This document shows, in pieces, positions 19,713-28,147 of a stretch of DNA of 55,831 nt. This DNA comes from Kluyvera ascorbata ATCC 33433 (GTDB taxonomy: Bacteria; Pseudomonadota; Gammaproteobacteria; Enterobacterales; Enterobacteriaceae), in assembly GCF_000735365.1 (NCBI RefSeq), contig NZ_JMPL01000018.1:1-55831 (forward strand), read 5' to 3'. The translations under genes were made by a program, and so were the position numbers. The notes below the pieces were generated by a model that saw only the letters and a program-made list of their open reading frames with translations, was not told where the DNA came from and searched no databases. The stretch's first letter is position 1; each line of letters begins with the position of its first letter.

Positions 19713-22064
19713 TTACTCAGGCTCAGCCAGTACCGCGTTTAGCTCATCACGCTCGATATCCAGCGCCAGGAATTCCGTCAGCGCGATAAGCAGGCCGCAG
19801 AACAGATCCGGTGCCAGGCGAATCAGCTTTTCCCGAACCTGCTCCGGTGGAAGCTGACTCTTCCCGGCAATCAGCTGTACGACACGGGCAAAGGCGGCAG
19901 GCTGCTGGATCAACTGCTGTAAGGAGTTATCGTCACGCAATGGAACATAACGGGCGGGACAGTCAACCTCAAACCGGGCATTCAGTGGCAGACTGCGAGA
20001 CGAGCCGCCTACATGCACCTGCCAGACGCCTGGCGTAATCACCCAGTCAGCAAGGCCTGGATGATAGCAGGCCAGTTCGGCTATCGGTAGTTGCAGGCTA
20101 ACGCGTCGCGTTTCCCCTGCGGCGAGAACGATTTTATCGAATCCCTTCAACGCGCGGACTTCGCGGATCAGTTCGCCTTCAGGCGCAGAAACATACAGCT
20201 GAACCACTTCTTTGCCATCACAATCGCCGACGTTACTCACATCAAAGGAGACCGTCAGCGTATCATCAGCACCGGCACGCGCCGACGACAGTGATAGATT
20301 CGCGTAGGCAAACTGGGTGTAACTTAAGCCAAATCCGAACGGAAACTGCGGCGTCAGGCAACGCTTATCATAGTAACGGTAGCCAACGAACAGCCCTTCA
20401 CCGTAGTGGTGGCGCAGGTTTTCACCCGGATAATTCAGCCAGGCCGGCGTCTCTTCCAGCGTGTTCGGTACGGTGACCGTTAGCTTACCGCAAGGGTTTC
20501 GCTTGCCGAACAGGATTTCCGCTACCGCACGCCCCATGCCCTGCCCGGCGAAGAAGGTCTCCAGCAGGGCCTTACACTCACCGAGCCACGGCATCACTAC
20601 CGCGTCACTGTTTGCCAGCACCACCACCACGTTTGGCTGTACGGAGGCGACCTCACGAATGAGCTGCTCATGTACCGCCAGAATATTCAGATCGTGGCGA
20701 TCGCCATTTTCACCGTCCTCGCCAACCGCGGTGCTGACAAATACCACCGCGACATCGGCATCCTGGGCAACGGCTTTAGCCTGAGCCAGCGCCGCTTCAT
20801 CGCTCTTCATATCGTCCGGTGCGCCAATGGCCCAGGTCACGCTGAAATCGTCACCCGCGAGGTCGAAGATCTCGTCCAGCGGACGGTCGAGCAGATACGG
20901 TACCGTGGTCGCACAGCCAGAGCCTTGGATAACGGGCTCCTGCGCCGGTTTTCCCAGTACGGCAATACGCGGCGTTTTTTCCGGGCGCAGCGGCAAAATA
21001 TGGTCGTCATTTTTCAACAAAACGATAGACTCTGCAGCCAATTGCTGCGAAAGTGCGTGATGTGCCGAGAAATCTGCTTTGGTATTCGGTCGACGGTTAC
21101 GCTGCACTTTATCCAGTAGTTCCAGCATCCGCAGACAAGCACGGTCAACCACATCCATAGGAACGTCACCCGCGTTAATGGCCGCCAGCAACGTCTGCTT
21201 ATCACGACGCGTTTCCGGCATCGCCAGATCGTTCCCCGCGAGCAGTGACGCTGGGCGGTCTTTAATCCCGTACCAGTCCGACATCACCAGCCCGTCGTAG
21301 CCCCATTCGTCGCGCAGCACCTGGGTCAGCAGGAACGGGTCCTGCGAAGTCTGCGTGCCATTCAGGCGGTTATAGGAGGACATCACCGTCCACGGCTGCG
21401 ATTTGGCAATCGCCCGCTGGAACCCGGCCAGATAGATTTCGCGCAGCGCGCGCTCTTCAATGATGGAGTCCATTTCGGTGCGGCGGTATTCCGAGTTATT
21501 GGCCGCAAAGTGCTTCAGGCTAGCACCTACGCCTTCATCCTGTAGGCCATTGATAAGCGCGGCGGCAATATCGCCGCTCAGCACCGGGTCTTCAGCGTAG
21601 TATTCGTAACCGCGCCCCGCCAGCGGCGTGCGGCGGATGTTAATCCCAGGTCCCAGTAAAATCCCGACGCCCATATGCTGACATTCGCGCCCGAGCGCCT
21701 GGCCCATCTGATAAACAAGGTCAATATCCCAACTACAGGCAAGGCTCGAGCCGTTGGGGAAACAGGTGGCCGGCAGCGAGGCGCTGAACAGCGCTTCACT
21801 GCCCCCTTTCGCCGCCGGTTCTTCAGCATTGGCCCGGTCGGCGGTTTGGGTGATCACGGAGATAAAATCATCCATGCTCCACTTTTCATTACCGTCTATC
21901 TGCGCGCTGCTGTAACGCACGCCGTAGGTGCCGTCGGTCATGACGATATCGTCAATGCCATGCTGCGGCAGGCTCGCCGTGCGCCACAGGCCGCTACCGG
22001 TCAGCAGCGCCACTTTTTCTTCTGCGTTCATCGCCGCAATAAGGCTGTTAAAATCACGATTCAT
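19713..22064 (-). CDS. Glycoside hydrolase family 3 beta-glycosidase
   Basis: A 783-residue cytoplasmic enzyme without a signal peptide. The N-terminal barrel carries KHFAANNSEYRR and the nucleophile region GLVMSDWYG. The following alpha/beta domain has IAVLGKPAQEPVIQGSGC, and a fibronectin-III-like domain (VSFDVSNVGDCDGKEVVQLYV) lies before the C-terminus. It lies 18 bp after the GPH transporter gene, so it probably cleaves an imported plant beta-glucoside or beta-xyloside. The exact sugar cannot be told from sequence alone. Confidence 0.88.
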   Translation of the reverse strand: MNRDFNSLIAAMNAEEKVALLTGSGLWRTASLPQHGIDDIVMTDGTYGVRYSSAQIDGNEKWSMDDFISVITQTADRANAEEPAAKGGSEALFSASLPATCFPNGSSLACSWDIDLVYQMGQALGRECQHMGVGILLGPGINIRRTPLAGRGYEYYAEDPVLSGDIAAALINGLQDEGVGASLKHFAANNSEYRRTEMDSIIEERALREIYLAGFQRAIAKSQPWTVMSSYNRLNGTQTSQDPFLLTQVLRDEWGYDGLVMSDWYGIKDRPASLLAGNDLAMPETRRDKQTLLAAINAGDVPMDVVDRACLRMLELLDKVQRNRRPNTKADFSAHHALSQQLAAESIVLLKNDDHILPLRPEKTPRIAVLGKPAQEPVIQGSGCATTVPYLLDRPLDEIFDLAGDDFSVTWAIGAPDDMKSDEAALAQAKAVAQDADVAVVFVSTAVGEDGENGDRHDLNILAVHEQLIREVASVQPNVVVVLANSDAVVMPWLGECKALLETFFAGQGMGRAVAEILFGKRNPCGKLTVTVPNTLEETPAWLNYPGENLRHHYGEGLFVGYRYYDKRCLTPQFPFGFGLSYTQFAYANLSLSSARAGADDTLTVSFDVSNVGDCDGKEVVQLYVSAPEGELIREVRALKGFDKIVLAAGETRRVSLQLPIAELACYHPGLADWVITPGVWQVHVGGSSRSLPLNARFEVDCPARYVPLRDDNSLQQLIQQPAAFARVVQLIAGKSQLPPEQVREKLIRLAPDLFCGLLIALTEFLALDIERDELNAVLAEPE

Positions 22065-22082
22065 GTCTCTGACTCCCTGAGG

Positions 22083-23444
22083 TTAAAGCGCGTTCTGTTT
22101 GCGCAGGCTGATTTTCTGCACGATGTCGCGGTAGGTCTTTTCATCTAACGAATAGCTGGCAACGAAGATAGCGCCAATCGCAAACATGGCGCCGGGGAAC
22201 AGCGTCATCAGTATATTGATACCGCTGAGCGCGCTGGCGCTGATATTCGCCGCATCATAGTGATAGTAATCCAGCATCCAGCCTGCGCAGCCGCCACCAA
22301 TCGCCATCGCTATTTTGGTAATAAAGTTGAAGAAGCCGTAAATCGCGCCTTCGGTGCGTACGCCGTGGTGCCATTCTGCATATTCGACGGTGTCGGCGAT
22401 CATTGACCACATGGCGACAAATCCCATCCCCAGCGTAATACTGAACAGGCATACTCCGGTCATAATCAGCCAGATATTATTACCGGCGACAAAATACTGC
22501 ATCAGCACACCGAGCACGCCAATCAACAGCGCCACCAGCGCCATTTTCTTTTTCCCCATCATGGCGATAACTTTCTCAGAAACCACCGTGCCTAAAATAT
22601 AAGCGGCGGACTGAATCATAAAGAACGAGGCGGTAAAACCTTCATTGCCAATGATGTATTTAATAAAGTAAATGGCTATCGCCATCCACACGGTATAAGC
22701 GATATAAAAGAAAACGGTAAATAACGACAGGTTAATCAGCGGCGCATTGCCCATCACCGCGCGGAACATTTCACGCAGCGTCGGCGCTGGCGTATCTTCT
22801 TCTTCCCCCACGCGCTCTTTGGTCATGCCAAAGCAGGCCAGGAACAAGAACGTTGCCAGCAGCGCAAAACAGGAGACGGCAAAAACGTAGCCCAGCTGTT
22901 TGTCGTCGAACGGCGAAATAAGAATATCCGCGGTGGTGGAGACAATCAGGTAGCCGACAATCGCCATCACAAAGCGGTAGACCGACAGCGACGAGCGTGA
23001 GGCTTCATGCTGCGTTAAGCGGTTGGTCATTGCCGAGTACGGCGTATTCACCGCGGTGTAGGCCAGGCAGTAGATGGTGTACGAACAGAGTGCAAACCAG
23101 AACTTGGCCTCGCCGCCAAACGGCAGGAAGCACAGTACGGTTAACAGTCCCAGCGGCACCGAGCCGTATAATAACCACGGACGCAGCTTGCCGTAGCGGC
23201 TGTGGGTTTTATCAATGGCGAAGCCAATCAGGATATTAAAAATCGCATCAACCACTCGCGCAATAACAAAGATCAGGCTCGCCTGAACCGCGCTGATACC
23301 GTAGATGTTGGTATAGAAGAATAATAAAAAGAGTGAAACGAAACCGAAGGATAAATTAGAGGCAAAGTCACCGAAGCCATAGCCAATTTTTTCTTTAACG
23401 CCGATAACCACATAGCTTGCCGAGAGTTTTTGGGTTGTATCCAT
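22083..23444 (-). CDS. Glycoside-pentoside-hexuronide (GPH) family sugar:cation symporter
   Basis: A 453-residue, about 12-segment transporter of the MelB/YicJ type. The early KEKIGYGFGDFASNLSF and DKTHSRYGKLRPWLLYG signatures are typical of the GPH family. It is the first gene of the GH3 operon and should import the glycoside that the next gene hydrolyses. The promoter region upstream carries a perfect CRP half-site pair. Confidence 0.88.
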   Translation of the reverse strand: MDTTQKLSASYVVIGVKEKIGYGFGDFASNLSFGFVSLFLLFFYTNIYGISAVQASLIFVIARVVDAIFNILIGFAIDKTHSRYGKLRPWLLYGSVPLGLLTVLCFLPFGGEAKFWFALCSYTIYCLAYTAVNTPYSAMTNRLTQHEASRSSLSVYRFVMAIVGYLIVSTTADILISPFDDKQLGYVFAVSCFALLATFLFLACFGMTKERVGEEEDTPAPTLREMFRAVMGNAPLINLSLFTVFFYIAYTVWMAIAIYFIKYIIGNEGFTASFFMIQSAAYILGTVVSEKVIAMMGKKKMALVALLIGVLGVLMQYFVAGNNIWLIMTGVCLFSITLGMGFVAMWSMIADTVEYAEWHHGVRTEGAIYGFFNFITKIAMAIGGGCAGWMLDYYHYDAANISASALSGINILMTLFPGAMFAIGAIFVASYSLDEKTYRDIVQKISLRKQNAL

Positions 23445-23553
23445 TTCGGGCTACCTGTTTGAGTAATCTGTGGCGACAGTATATGGCGAGGGTTATTTTA
23501 TCACTTTGCGTTCTTTGTCCGGGGAATTCCTGTTTTTTGTCTTTATATAGAAG

Positions 23554-23569
23554 TGTGAATGGCATCACA
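23554..23569. promoter_or_regulatory. CRP-cAMP site upstream of the GH3 operon
   Basis: TGTGA-N6-TCACA is a perfect match to the core consensus, centred about 117 bp upstream of the transporter start codon. rluB is the gene on the other side but is transcribed away with its 3' end here, so the site serves the GH3 operon. Confidence 0.75.
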
Positions 23570-23587
23570 GGAGAAGAGTAACACGGG

Positions 23588-23617
23588 AAAAACATTCCGG
23601 CGGGAGCCCGCCGGAAT
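23588..23617 (-). terminator. rluB rho-independent terminator
   Basis: An 11-bp perfect stem ATTCCGGCGGG / CCCGCCGGAAT with a two-base centre is followed on the minus strand by GTTTTTCC. It sits just beyond the rluB stop codon. Confidence 0.85.
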
Positions 23618-23625
23618 GGACGTCG

Positions 23626-24543
23626 TTAGCCTTTCGGGTTATTACGCGTGCTGGAGCGACGGTTATTATTGTTGTTGCCGGTATTACCACCGGTGGTGGT
23701 ATGACGCTTGACGGCGCGACGAATCTGATTTGCCTTCATGCGACGACGATCTTTTTCTACCGCCACTTTCGAGGAGGTTTCAGCCGGCAGTTCTACCAGC
23801 TCACGCAGGTAGTTGGTCTGCGCCAGATCCAGCTCGGTATAGCCACCGCGCGGCAGGCCTTTCGGCAGCGGGATGTCGCCGTAGCGAACGCGGATAAGAC
23901 GGCTAACCTGCACGCCTACCGCTTCCCACAGACGACGAACCTCTCGGTTACGGCCTTCGGTCAGGGTCACGTTGTACCACTGATTGATACCCTCACCGCC
24001 GCTGAATTTGATGGTTTTGAATGCCGCAGGACCATCTTCCAGCTGCACGCCGCGGGACAGTTGACGCACTTTCGTGTCGTCCACTTCACCAAATACGCGC
24101 ACCGCGTATTCACGTTCCACTTCACGGCTTGGGTGCATCAGGCGGTTTGCCAGCTCACCATCGGTGGTGAACAGCAGCAAGCCGCAGGTATTCACGTCCA
24201 GACGACCGACGGCAATCCAGCGTGCGCCACGCAGTTTTGGCAAACGGTCAAATACGGTCGGGCGACCTTCTGGGTCGTTACGGGTACACAGTTCGCCTTC
24301 CGGCTTGTAGTACGCCAGTACGCGGCAGATTTGTTCTACGGATTCTTTGACGGAGATGAGGTGGCCGTCGATACGAATTTTGAGGCCTGGGATCACTTCA
24401 ACGCGATCGCCCAGCTTGGCGATTTTGCCGTCTACGCTCACGCGGCCCGCCTGAATAATCGTTTCAATTTCACGACGGGAGCCGTGGCCAGCGCGCGCCA
24501 GCACTTTTTGCAGTTTTTCGCTTTTATCGCTTTTTTCGCTCAT
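23626..24543 (-). CDS. rluB: 23S rRNA pseudouridine(2605) synthase
   Basis: A 305-residue RsuA/RluB-family enzyme that modifies 23S rRNA U2605. An S4 RNA-binding domain (residues about 10-60, [19 protein letters not shown]) precedes the catalytic domain with the active aspartate in [14 protein letters not shown]. The C-terminus is a basic low-complexity tail rich in Asn, Thr and Gly ([10 protein letters not shown]). Immediately upstream the conserved gene order is broken by an accessory island. Confidence 0.95.
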   Translation of the reverse strand: MSEKSDKSEKLQKVLARAGHGSRREIETIIQAGRVSVDGKIAKLGDRVEVIPGLKIRIDGHLISVKESVEQICRVLAYYKPEGELCTRNDPEGRPTVFDRLPKLRGARWIAVGRLDVNTCGLLLFTTDGELANRLMHPSREVEREYAVRVFGEVDDTKVRQLSRGVQLEDGPAAFKTIKFSGGEGINQWYNVTLTEGRNREVRRLWEAVGVQVSRLIRVRYGDIPLPKGLPRGGYTELDLAQTNYLRELVELPAETSSKVAVEKDRRRMKANQIRRAVKRHTTTGGNTGNNNNNRRSSTRNNPKG

Positions 24544-24668
24544 GGAGCTTCCTTCCGGTGTCGCCTTCCCAGGCGTCTGGTATACTTTCTAAAACAATGA
24601 GTTAGCCACAAACAAATTCAACCCACTGATCTGTAAATACTTTCTGTTTCAAAGGGTGTCATAAACTA

Positions 24669-24977
24669 TGTCACAACAACCGTCACAACTACAAACGTGG
24701 TCGGACATACTACACCAACTTCAAAATTAATGCTTCTTCACGTTACATTCGTCTAAGCCTTGGTACTGACAGCCTGAAGCAGGCGTCATTAATTATGAAC
24801 CAGGTTTACTCGTTCATCCCGCTAGTACAAAACGGAACAATAAGCCTTGATGCTTTTAAGCTTAAGTTACAGGGGTATCGTAGTGCGACGCGGAAAGATT
24901 CTGACAATTATCTTTTGCGAACTCTTGAGATGGATATTGAAGAAGTTACAAGACTGCCCCAGGTTGTGCAGCGGTGA
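24669..24977 (+). pseudogene. Tyrosine recombinase N-terminal fragment
   Basis: One frame reads YKRGRTYYTNFKINASSRY followed by IRLSLGTDSLKQASLIMNQV, the look of the arm-type N-terminal domain of phage integrases. It continues to a stop at 24975-24977. No ATG starts the frame upstream and no catalytic domain follows. What remains is therefore at most about 100 codons of a once larger gene. Confidence 0.55.
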
Positions 24978-25138
24978 AAAGTTTCGATGCTTCACAGGCT
25001 GAATGAAAATTAGAACAAACATTCATCAAATTAATAATACGGAACGCAGTTTCACTTTGAGGAAAAACCACTTCTGGTATGTGGATGTTATTCATACAAT
25101 GACAGTTCTGGAAAAATTAATAACGAGCAGAAGGATTT

Positions 25139-26797
25139 ATGGCAAAGGGATACATTCTACACATGTACGATCCCACAACCTGTGGTGGCAAGGTTCTGGA
25201 GGGAGCGCCAAACAGGCGCACCAACGGCACGCCAGTAGCCCGGATGGGCGACAAGGTAACGTGTGGTAAAGATGGCAATACTTATCGTATTGTTGGTGGG
25301 ATGTCATGGATAACCACTGAGGGCCGTCTGGTTGCAGGTAGTCTGGACAGTTACAGCAGTTGCCCTTGCAACGCAAAAATTATTCCGCGAATAATGGTGC
25401 AAACTTACGAAACACGCAGAGGAATCGGAGCCAAAACATCGAACACAGCAACGAGTGCAGTTACACAGGGTTCCCCCTCTTCTTCATCTCCCGCCATTAT
25501 TACACCACTGCCTGTTGCTGTTTACGCGAAATCCTGTCTTCGTGGTGAAGGTTGTACCGATGCCGGCACAGAGCAAGAGTTATTCGATAATTTTGGTCAT
25601 GCAGGCTATTACCGCGCAACGCCTCAGACAGAACAGGTGAAAGAAGAACCCGTTCAGCACGCGCAGGCGGCAAAGAAGCACAAACCCGCCGAACCGACTC
25701 CACCACCGGAAGACAAACGCTCCTGGTACAAGCGCCTCTTCAGTTCCCCGGACACAACCAAAGCCGAAGCGGCTGCCGGAATGGCAATAGCAAGGGCAGC
25801 GACAACTACAGGGATAACCACTGGTGCAACGACAGAAGCCGGGTGCGCAGCATTGCAGCAAATTGGCGGTACTCTTTCTACCGCTGGGCGCTGGATTGCT
25901 CCCAGCCCTCCAACAGTTCTCCTCTTCGGTATGTTCTACTCACCAAAACTTAACAGCGGTGAGCAAGATTACATCGACAAGATGCGTCTAGAGCAGGCAG
26001 CCCAGAACAAAGAAGACGTTCCGACACGCGTTCGTTTTCGCTGGGAAGCAGATCAGAACGGGATGATAAGGCCGAAAGGTTTTCATGTCAGCGCCAGAGG
26101 CGGACAGGACAAGGTTCCGGTTCGAATGCTTCAGAAGAACACCACCACCGGGAATTATGAATTCTGGGAAGATGGCGCAAGCAAGCCAACCATTGTATGG
26201 ACACCAGACGATCCTGGATATGTATCTCCCTCCAATACCGGGAATCGGGACAATGTATACGTTCCTCCGAGTGTGCTGGTTTACCCCGAAAGTGAAATCA
26301 ATAGCCCGTGGTCGACAGTTACCCCTGCACCGGGAGAACGCTCATTCCGGGATTATATTTTAGTGCATCCTGCCGGGACATTTGACCCCATTTATGTTTA
26401 TCTTCGCAATCTGCCGGGGCAAGTCACAGGCAAGGGGCAGAAAGTTAGCGGCGCATGGTTAGCTGATGCAAATCAGGGCACCGGATCACCAATACCGTCT
26501 CAGATAGCCGATAAACTGCGTGGGCGTACCTTCTCCAACTTTGACAGCTTCAGGCAGGCTTTCTGGCTGGAAGTATCGAAAGATCCTGAACTGAGTCAAC
26601 AATTTAGGCAGCATAATTTAGGTAACATTAGGAACGGCAAAGCTCCCGCACCAAGAATATCAGAGCAAGTTGGCGGGAAGATCAAATACGATATCCACCA
26701 TATTAAACCAATAGTCGAAGGTGGCGAGGTTTACGACGTTGATAATCTCGGGGTTGTTACTCCGAAACGGCATATTGAAATCCATCGAGGTGGGTAA
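25139..26797 (+). CDS. PAAR-domain effector with pyocin-S and colicin E-type HNH DNase domains
   Basis: A 552-residue toxin. Residues 1-90 are a PAAR domain (YILHMYDPTTCGGKV, GDKVTCGKDG) that caps the type VI secretion spike. A proline- and threonine-rich linker and an Ala/Gly-rich stretch (about 210-265) follow, then an S-type pyocin domain (about 285-425). The C-terminal nuclease domain (about 440-552) shows KLRGRTFSNFDSFRQAFW, the EQVGGK motif and a beta-beta-alpha-metal site with His520, His521, Asn536, His545 and His549. All key residues are present, so it looks active. Colicin E9-type DNases cut chromosomal DNA. Two immunity genes follow directly. No T6SS structural genes are in the window. 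Confidence 0.92.
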   Translation: MAKGYILHMYDPTTCGGKVLEGAPNRRTNGTPVARMGDKVTCGKDGNTYRIVGGMSWITTEGRLVAGSLDSYSSCPCNAKIIPRIMVQTYETRRGIGAKTSNTATSAVTQGSPSSSSPAIITPLPVAVYAKSCLRGEGCTDAGTEQELFDNFGHAGYYRATPQTEQVKEEPVQHAQAAKKHKPAEPTPPPEDKRSWYKRLFSSPDTTKAEAAAGMAIARAATTTGITTGATTEAGCAALQQIGGTLSTAGRWIAPSPPTVLLFGMFYSPKLNSGEQDYIDKMRLEQAAQNKEDVPTRVRFRWEADQNGMIRPKGFHVSARGGQDKVPVRMLQKNTTTGNYEFWEDGASKPTIVWTPDDPGYVSPSNTGNRDNVYVPPSVLVYPESEINSPWSTVTPAPGERSFRDYILVHPAGTFDPIYVYLRNLPGQVTGKGQKVSGAWLADANQGTGSPIPSQIADKLRGRTFSNFDSFRQAFWLEVSKDPELSQQFRQHNLGNIRNGKAPAPRISEQVGGKIKYDIHHIKPIVEGGEVYDVDNLGVVTPKRHIEIHRGG

Positions 26798-27050
26798 ATG
26801 AAGAACATAAGCGATTATACTGAAAGCGAATTTTTGGAGTTCGTTCGTAGGCTATGCGATTTTTTCGAATACGACCGAAAGTGAAGATATCAAAAATATA
26901 TTGGAATTTAATAGGCTTACGGAACACCCCGCAGGATCTGATCTTATCTTTTACCCGGAAGATGGACAGGATGATAGTCCCGAAGGCATCGTTCAGCAGG
27001 TTAAAGAATGGCGAAAAGCCAACGGTAAGCCCGGCTTCCGTAGTGAGTAA
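26798..27050 (+). pseudogene. Colicin E-type DNase immunity gene, frameshifted at a T6 run
   Basis: The ATG follows the toxin stop directly (TAAATG) behind GAGGTGGG. The first frame gives MKNISDYTESEFLEFVRRLC and ends at TGA 26882-26884, only 28 codons. Dropping one T from the run at 26860-26865 restores an 83-residue Im2/Im9-like protein with LTEHPAGSDLIFYPEDG, DDSPEGIV and a KANGKPGF end. That helix III acidic segment resembles classical DNase immunity proteins most closely, so this was probably the cognate inhibitor. The alternatives are a real mutation, a base-calling error in the homopolymer, or slippage that keeps some product. Confidence 0.8.
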
Positions 27051-27294
27051 ATTGCTCAGTGATTACACAAAAAGCGATTTCATCAGCTTAGTCGCCGAAA
27101 TAATCGGCGGCCAAGGGACTGAAGCCCACCAAGACGAGCTTTTAGAATTGTTCATTCAACTGACTGAACATCCTGAAGGTTCAGACCTGATTTACTATCC
27201 TCAATTAGCAGCAGAGGCAACCCCTGAAGCTATCGCTGATAAAGTCCAGGCATGGCGTAAAGCAAACGGTAAGCCCAGCTATAAGGTTGATTGA
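27043..27294 (+). CDS. Second colicin E-type DNase immunity protein
   Basis: An 83-residue acidic immunity protein starting at GTG 27043, overlapping the end of the first immunity frame by 8 bp. It has SDYTKSDFISLVAEI and the conserved LTEHPEGSDLIYYP helix III. The acidic stretch that follows in classical Im proteins is replaced by QLAAEATPEA. It may therefore recognise a different nuclease, or have diverged to bind this one. No strong ribosome site is visible, which suggests coupling to the upstream gene. Confidence 0.82.
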   Translation: MSKLLSDYTKSDFISLVAEIIGGQGTEAHQDELLELFIQLTEHPEGSDLIYYPQLAAEATPEAIADKVQAWRKANGKPSYKVD

Positions 27295-27310
27295 AAGTGA
27301 GATGACTGCA

Positions 27311-27335
27311 AAAGGCTGGAAGTCTCCAGCCTTTT
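27311..27335 (+). terminator. Terminator after the immunity genes
   Basis: A 10-bp perfect stem AAAGGCTGGA / TCCAGCCTTT with an AGTC loop ends in TTTT. It closes the toxin-immunity unit and runs into the first copy of the 58-bp direct repeat. Confidence 0.85.
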
Positions 27336-27383
27336 CCCCTTTCCCCGATTTTAGGCAATAGGAACCATAAAGCCCTGTAAGTG
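27326..27383 (+). repeat. 58-bp direct repeat, copy 1
   Basis: It begins CCAGCCTTTTCCCC and ends AGCCCTGTAAGTG. It differs from the copy at 28090-28147 at about 7 of 58 positions with no gaps. Its first bases are the 3' arm of the immunity terminator. Confidence 0.8.
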
Positions 27384-27390
27384 GGGCAGC

Positions 27391-27771
27391 TTACCAATTT
27401 ATGCAATCAACCACCGGAAGCAAATCACTCAACGGCGGTCTATGAGTGTATCTTGCTGTGATACCTAACGATTGGGTTCGTGAGTGTCCGACACAGAATT
27501 GGACCATCACGGGCAACGCTTTTGTCATTGCCTCAGAAATGAAAGTGTGACGCAGGGCATGGATTACCCTCTTCTGTCCAAACTCATTAAACTTTTGTAT
27601 GCCGCAATCAGCCATGATGCTGTGCCACTCAAGTCCGATCTGCTCGTACGTAGGCAAATCACCGAACACAGGCTCAGAAGATTTGAGCAATTTAATACGC
27701 GCTAAAAGTAACTCTGTAGCAGTTCTGTCATTTCTCAACAAAAATGCTTCTCCGCGATTTGTGCTCTGCAT
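27391..27771 (-). pseudogene. Tyrosine recombinase C-terminal fragment
   Basis: 126 residues with the recombinase catalytic pattern: HALRHTFISEAM (Arg box), a GHS histidine (CVGHSRTQS) and ITARYTH with the nucleophile tyrosine. An in-frame stop lies just upstream of the ATG, and the N-terminal two thirds of an integrase are absent. It is therefore a non-functional remnant. It points toward the immunity genes. Confidence 0.75.
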
Positions 27772-28041
27772 AGAGAAAAATTTGGCTCACTCCCTGTCAG
27801 GGCGGTTATTTTCGACAAGGCTGATTCCATAGGGTTTAGCTCTGGTTACGCAGCAAAGATCAATTTCATCGTGAATCCTTTAATCTTTGGCAAAAGCTAG
27901 GTAGACAGTACCAACGATAATGTTTCGTTCATCAGAGGCTTACCACCTCACCTCAAAAACTGGTTCATTATCGAGTATGCTTTTTCAGCTCTCGGTTTGC
28001 TGTCAATCATTATTGCTGGAGCCGTGCTGTACTTCCGGTAA
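27769..28041 (+). pseudogene. Orphan membrane-protein remnant with an in-frame stop
   Basis: One frame reads through FDKADSIGFSSGYAAKINFI to TAG at 27898-27900. It then resumes in the same frame with about 46 codons including one hydrophobic helix (AFSALGLLSIIIAGAVLYF) and a stop at 28039-28041. No start codon or ribosome site precedes either part. I do not recognise the family. It overlaps the start of the antisense recombinase fragment. Confidence 0.35.
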
Positions 28042-28053
28042 TATCTAAAAATC

Positions 28054-28072
28054 AAGCCAGCCACGCTGGCTT
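28054..28072 (+). terminator. Hairpin after the orphan remnant
   Basis: AAGCCAGC-CAC-GCTGGCTT is a perfect 8-bp stem directly after the TAA at 28041, in front of the second direct-repeat copy. It mirrors the layout after the immunity genes: hairpin followed by the 58-bp repeat. Confidence 0.6.
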
Positions 28073-28089
28073 GCACTTGATCATCCCCA

Positions 28090-28147
28090 CCAGCCTTTTC
28101 CCCTTACCTCGATTTTCAGCAATAGAAACCATAAAGCCCCGTTAGTG
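28090..28147 (+). repeat. 58-bp direct repeat, copy 2
   Basis: Same length as copy 1 (27326-27383) with about seven substitutions. The intervening 0.7 kb carries only the recombinase and membrane-protein remnants. The pair suggests that toxin-immunity 3' ends were duplicated or that a cassette was once captured by recombination. Confidence 0.8.

Noticed and set aside
25003-25269. An 88-codon frame upstream of and overlapping the PAAR start
   Set aside because: It overlaps the toxin's PAAR coding region in another frame and has no domain. The toxin start has its own ribosome site.
26854-27294. A 146-codon frame spanning both immunity genes
   Set aside because: Its first 60 codons are an out-of-frame reading of the first immunity gene. 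Only the part from GTG 27043 is a real protein.
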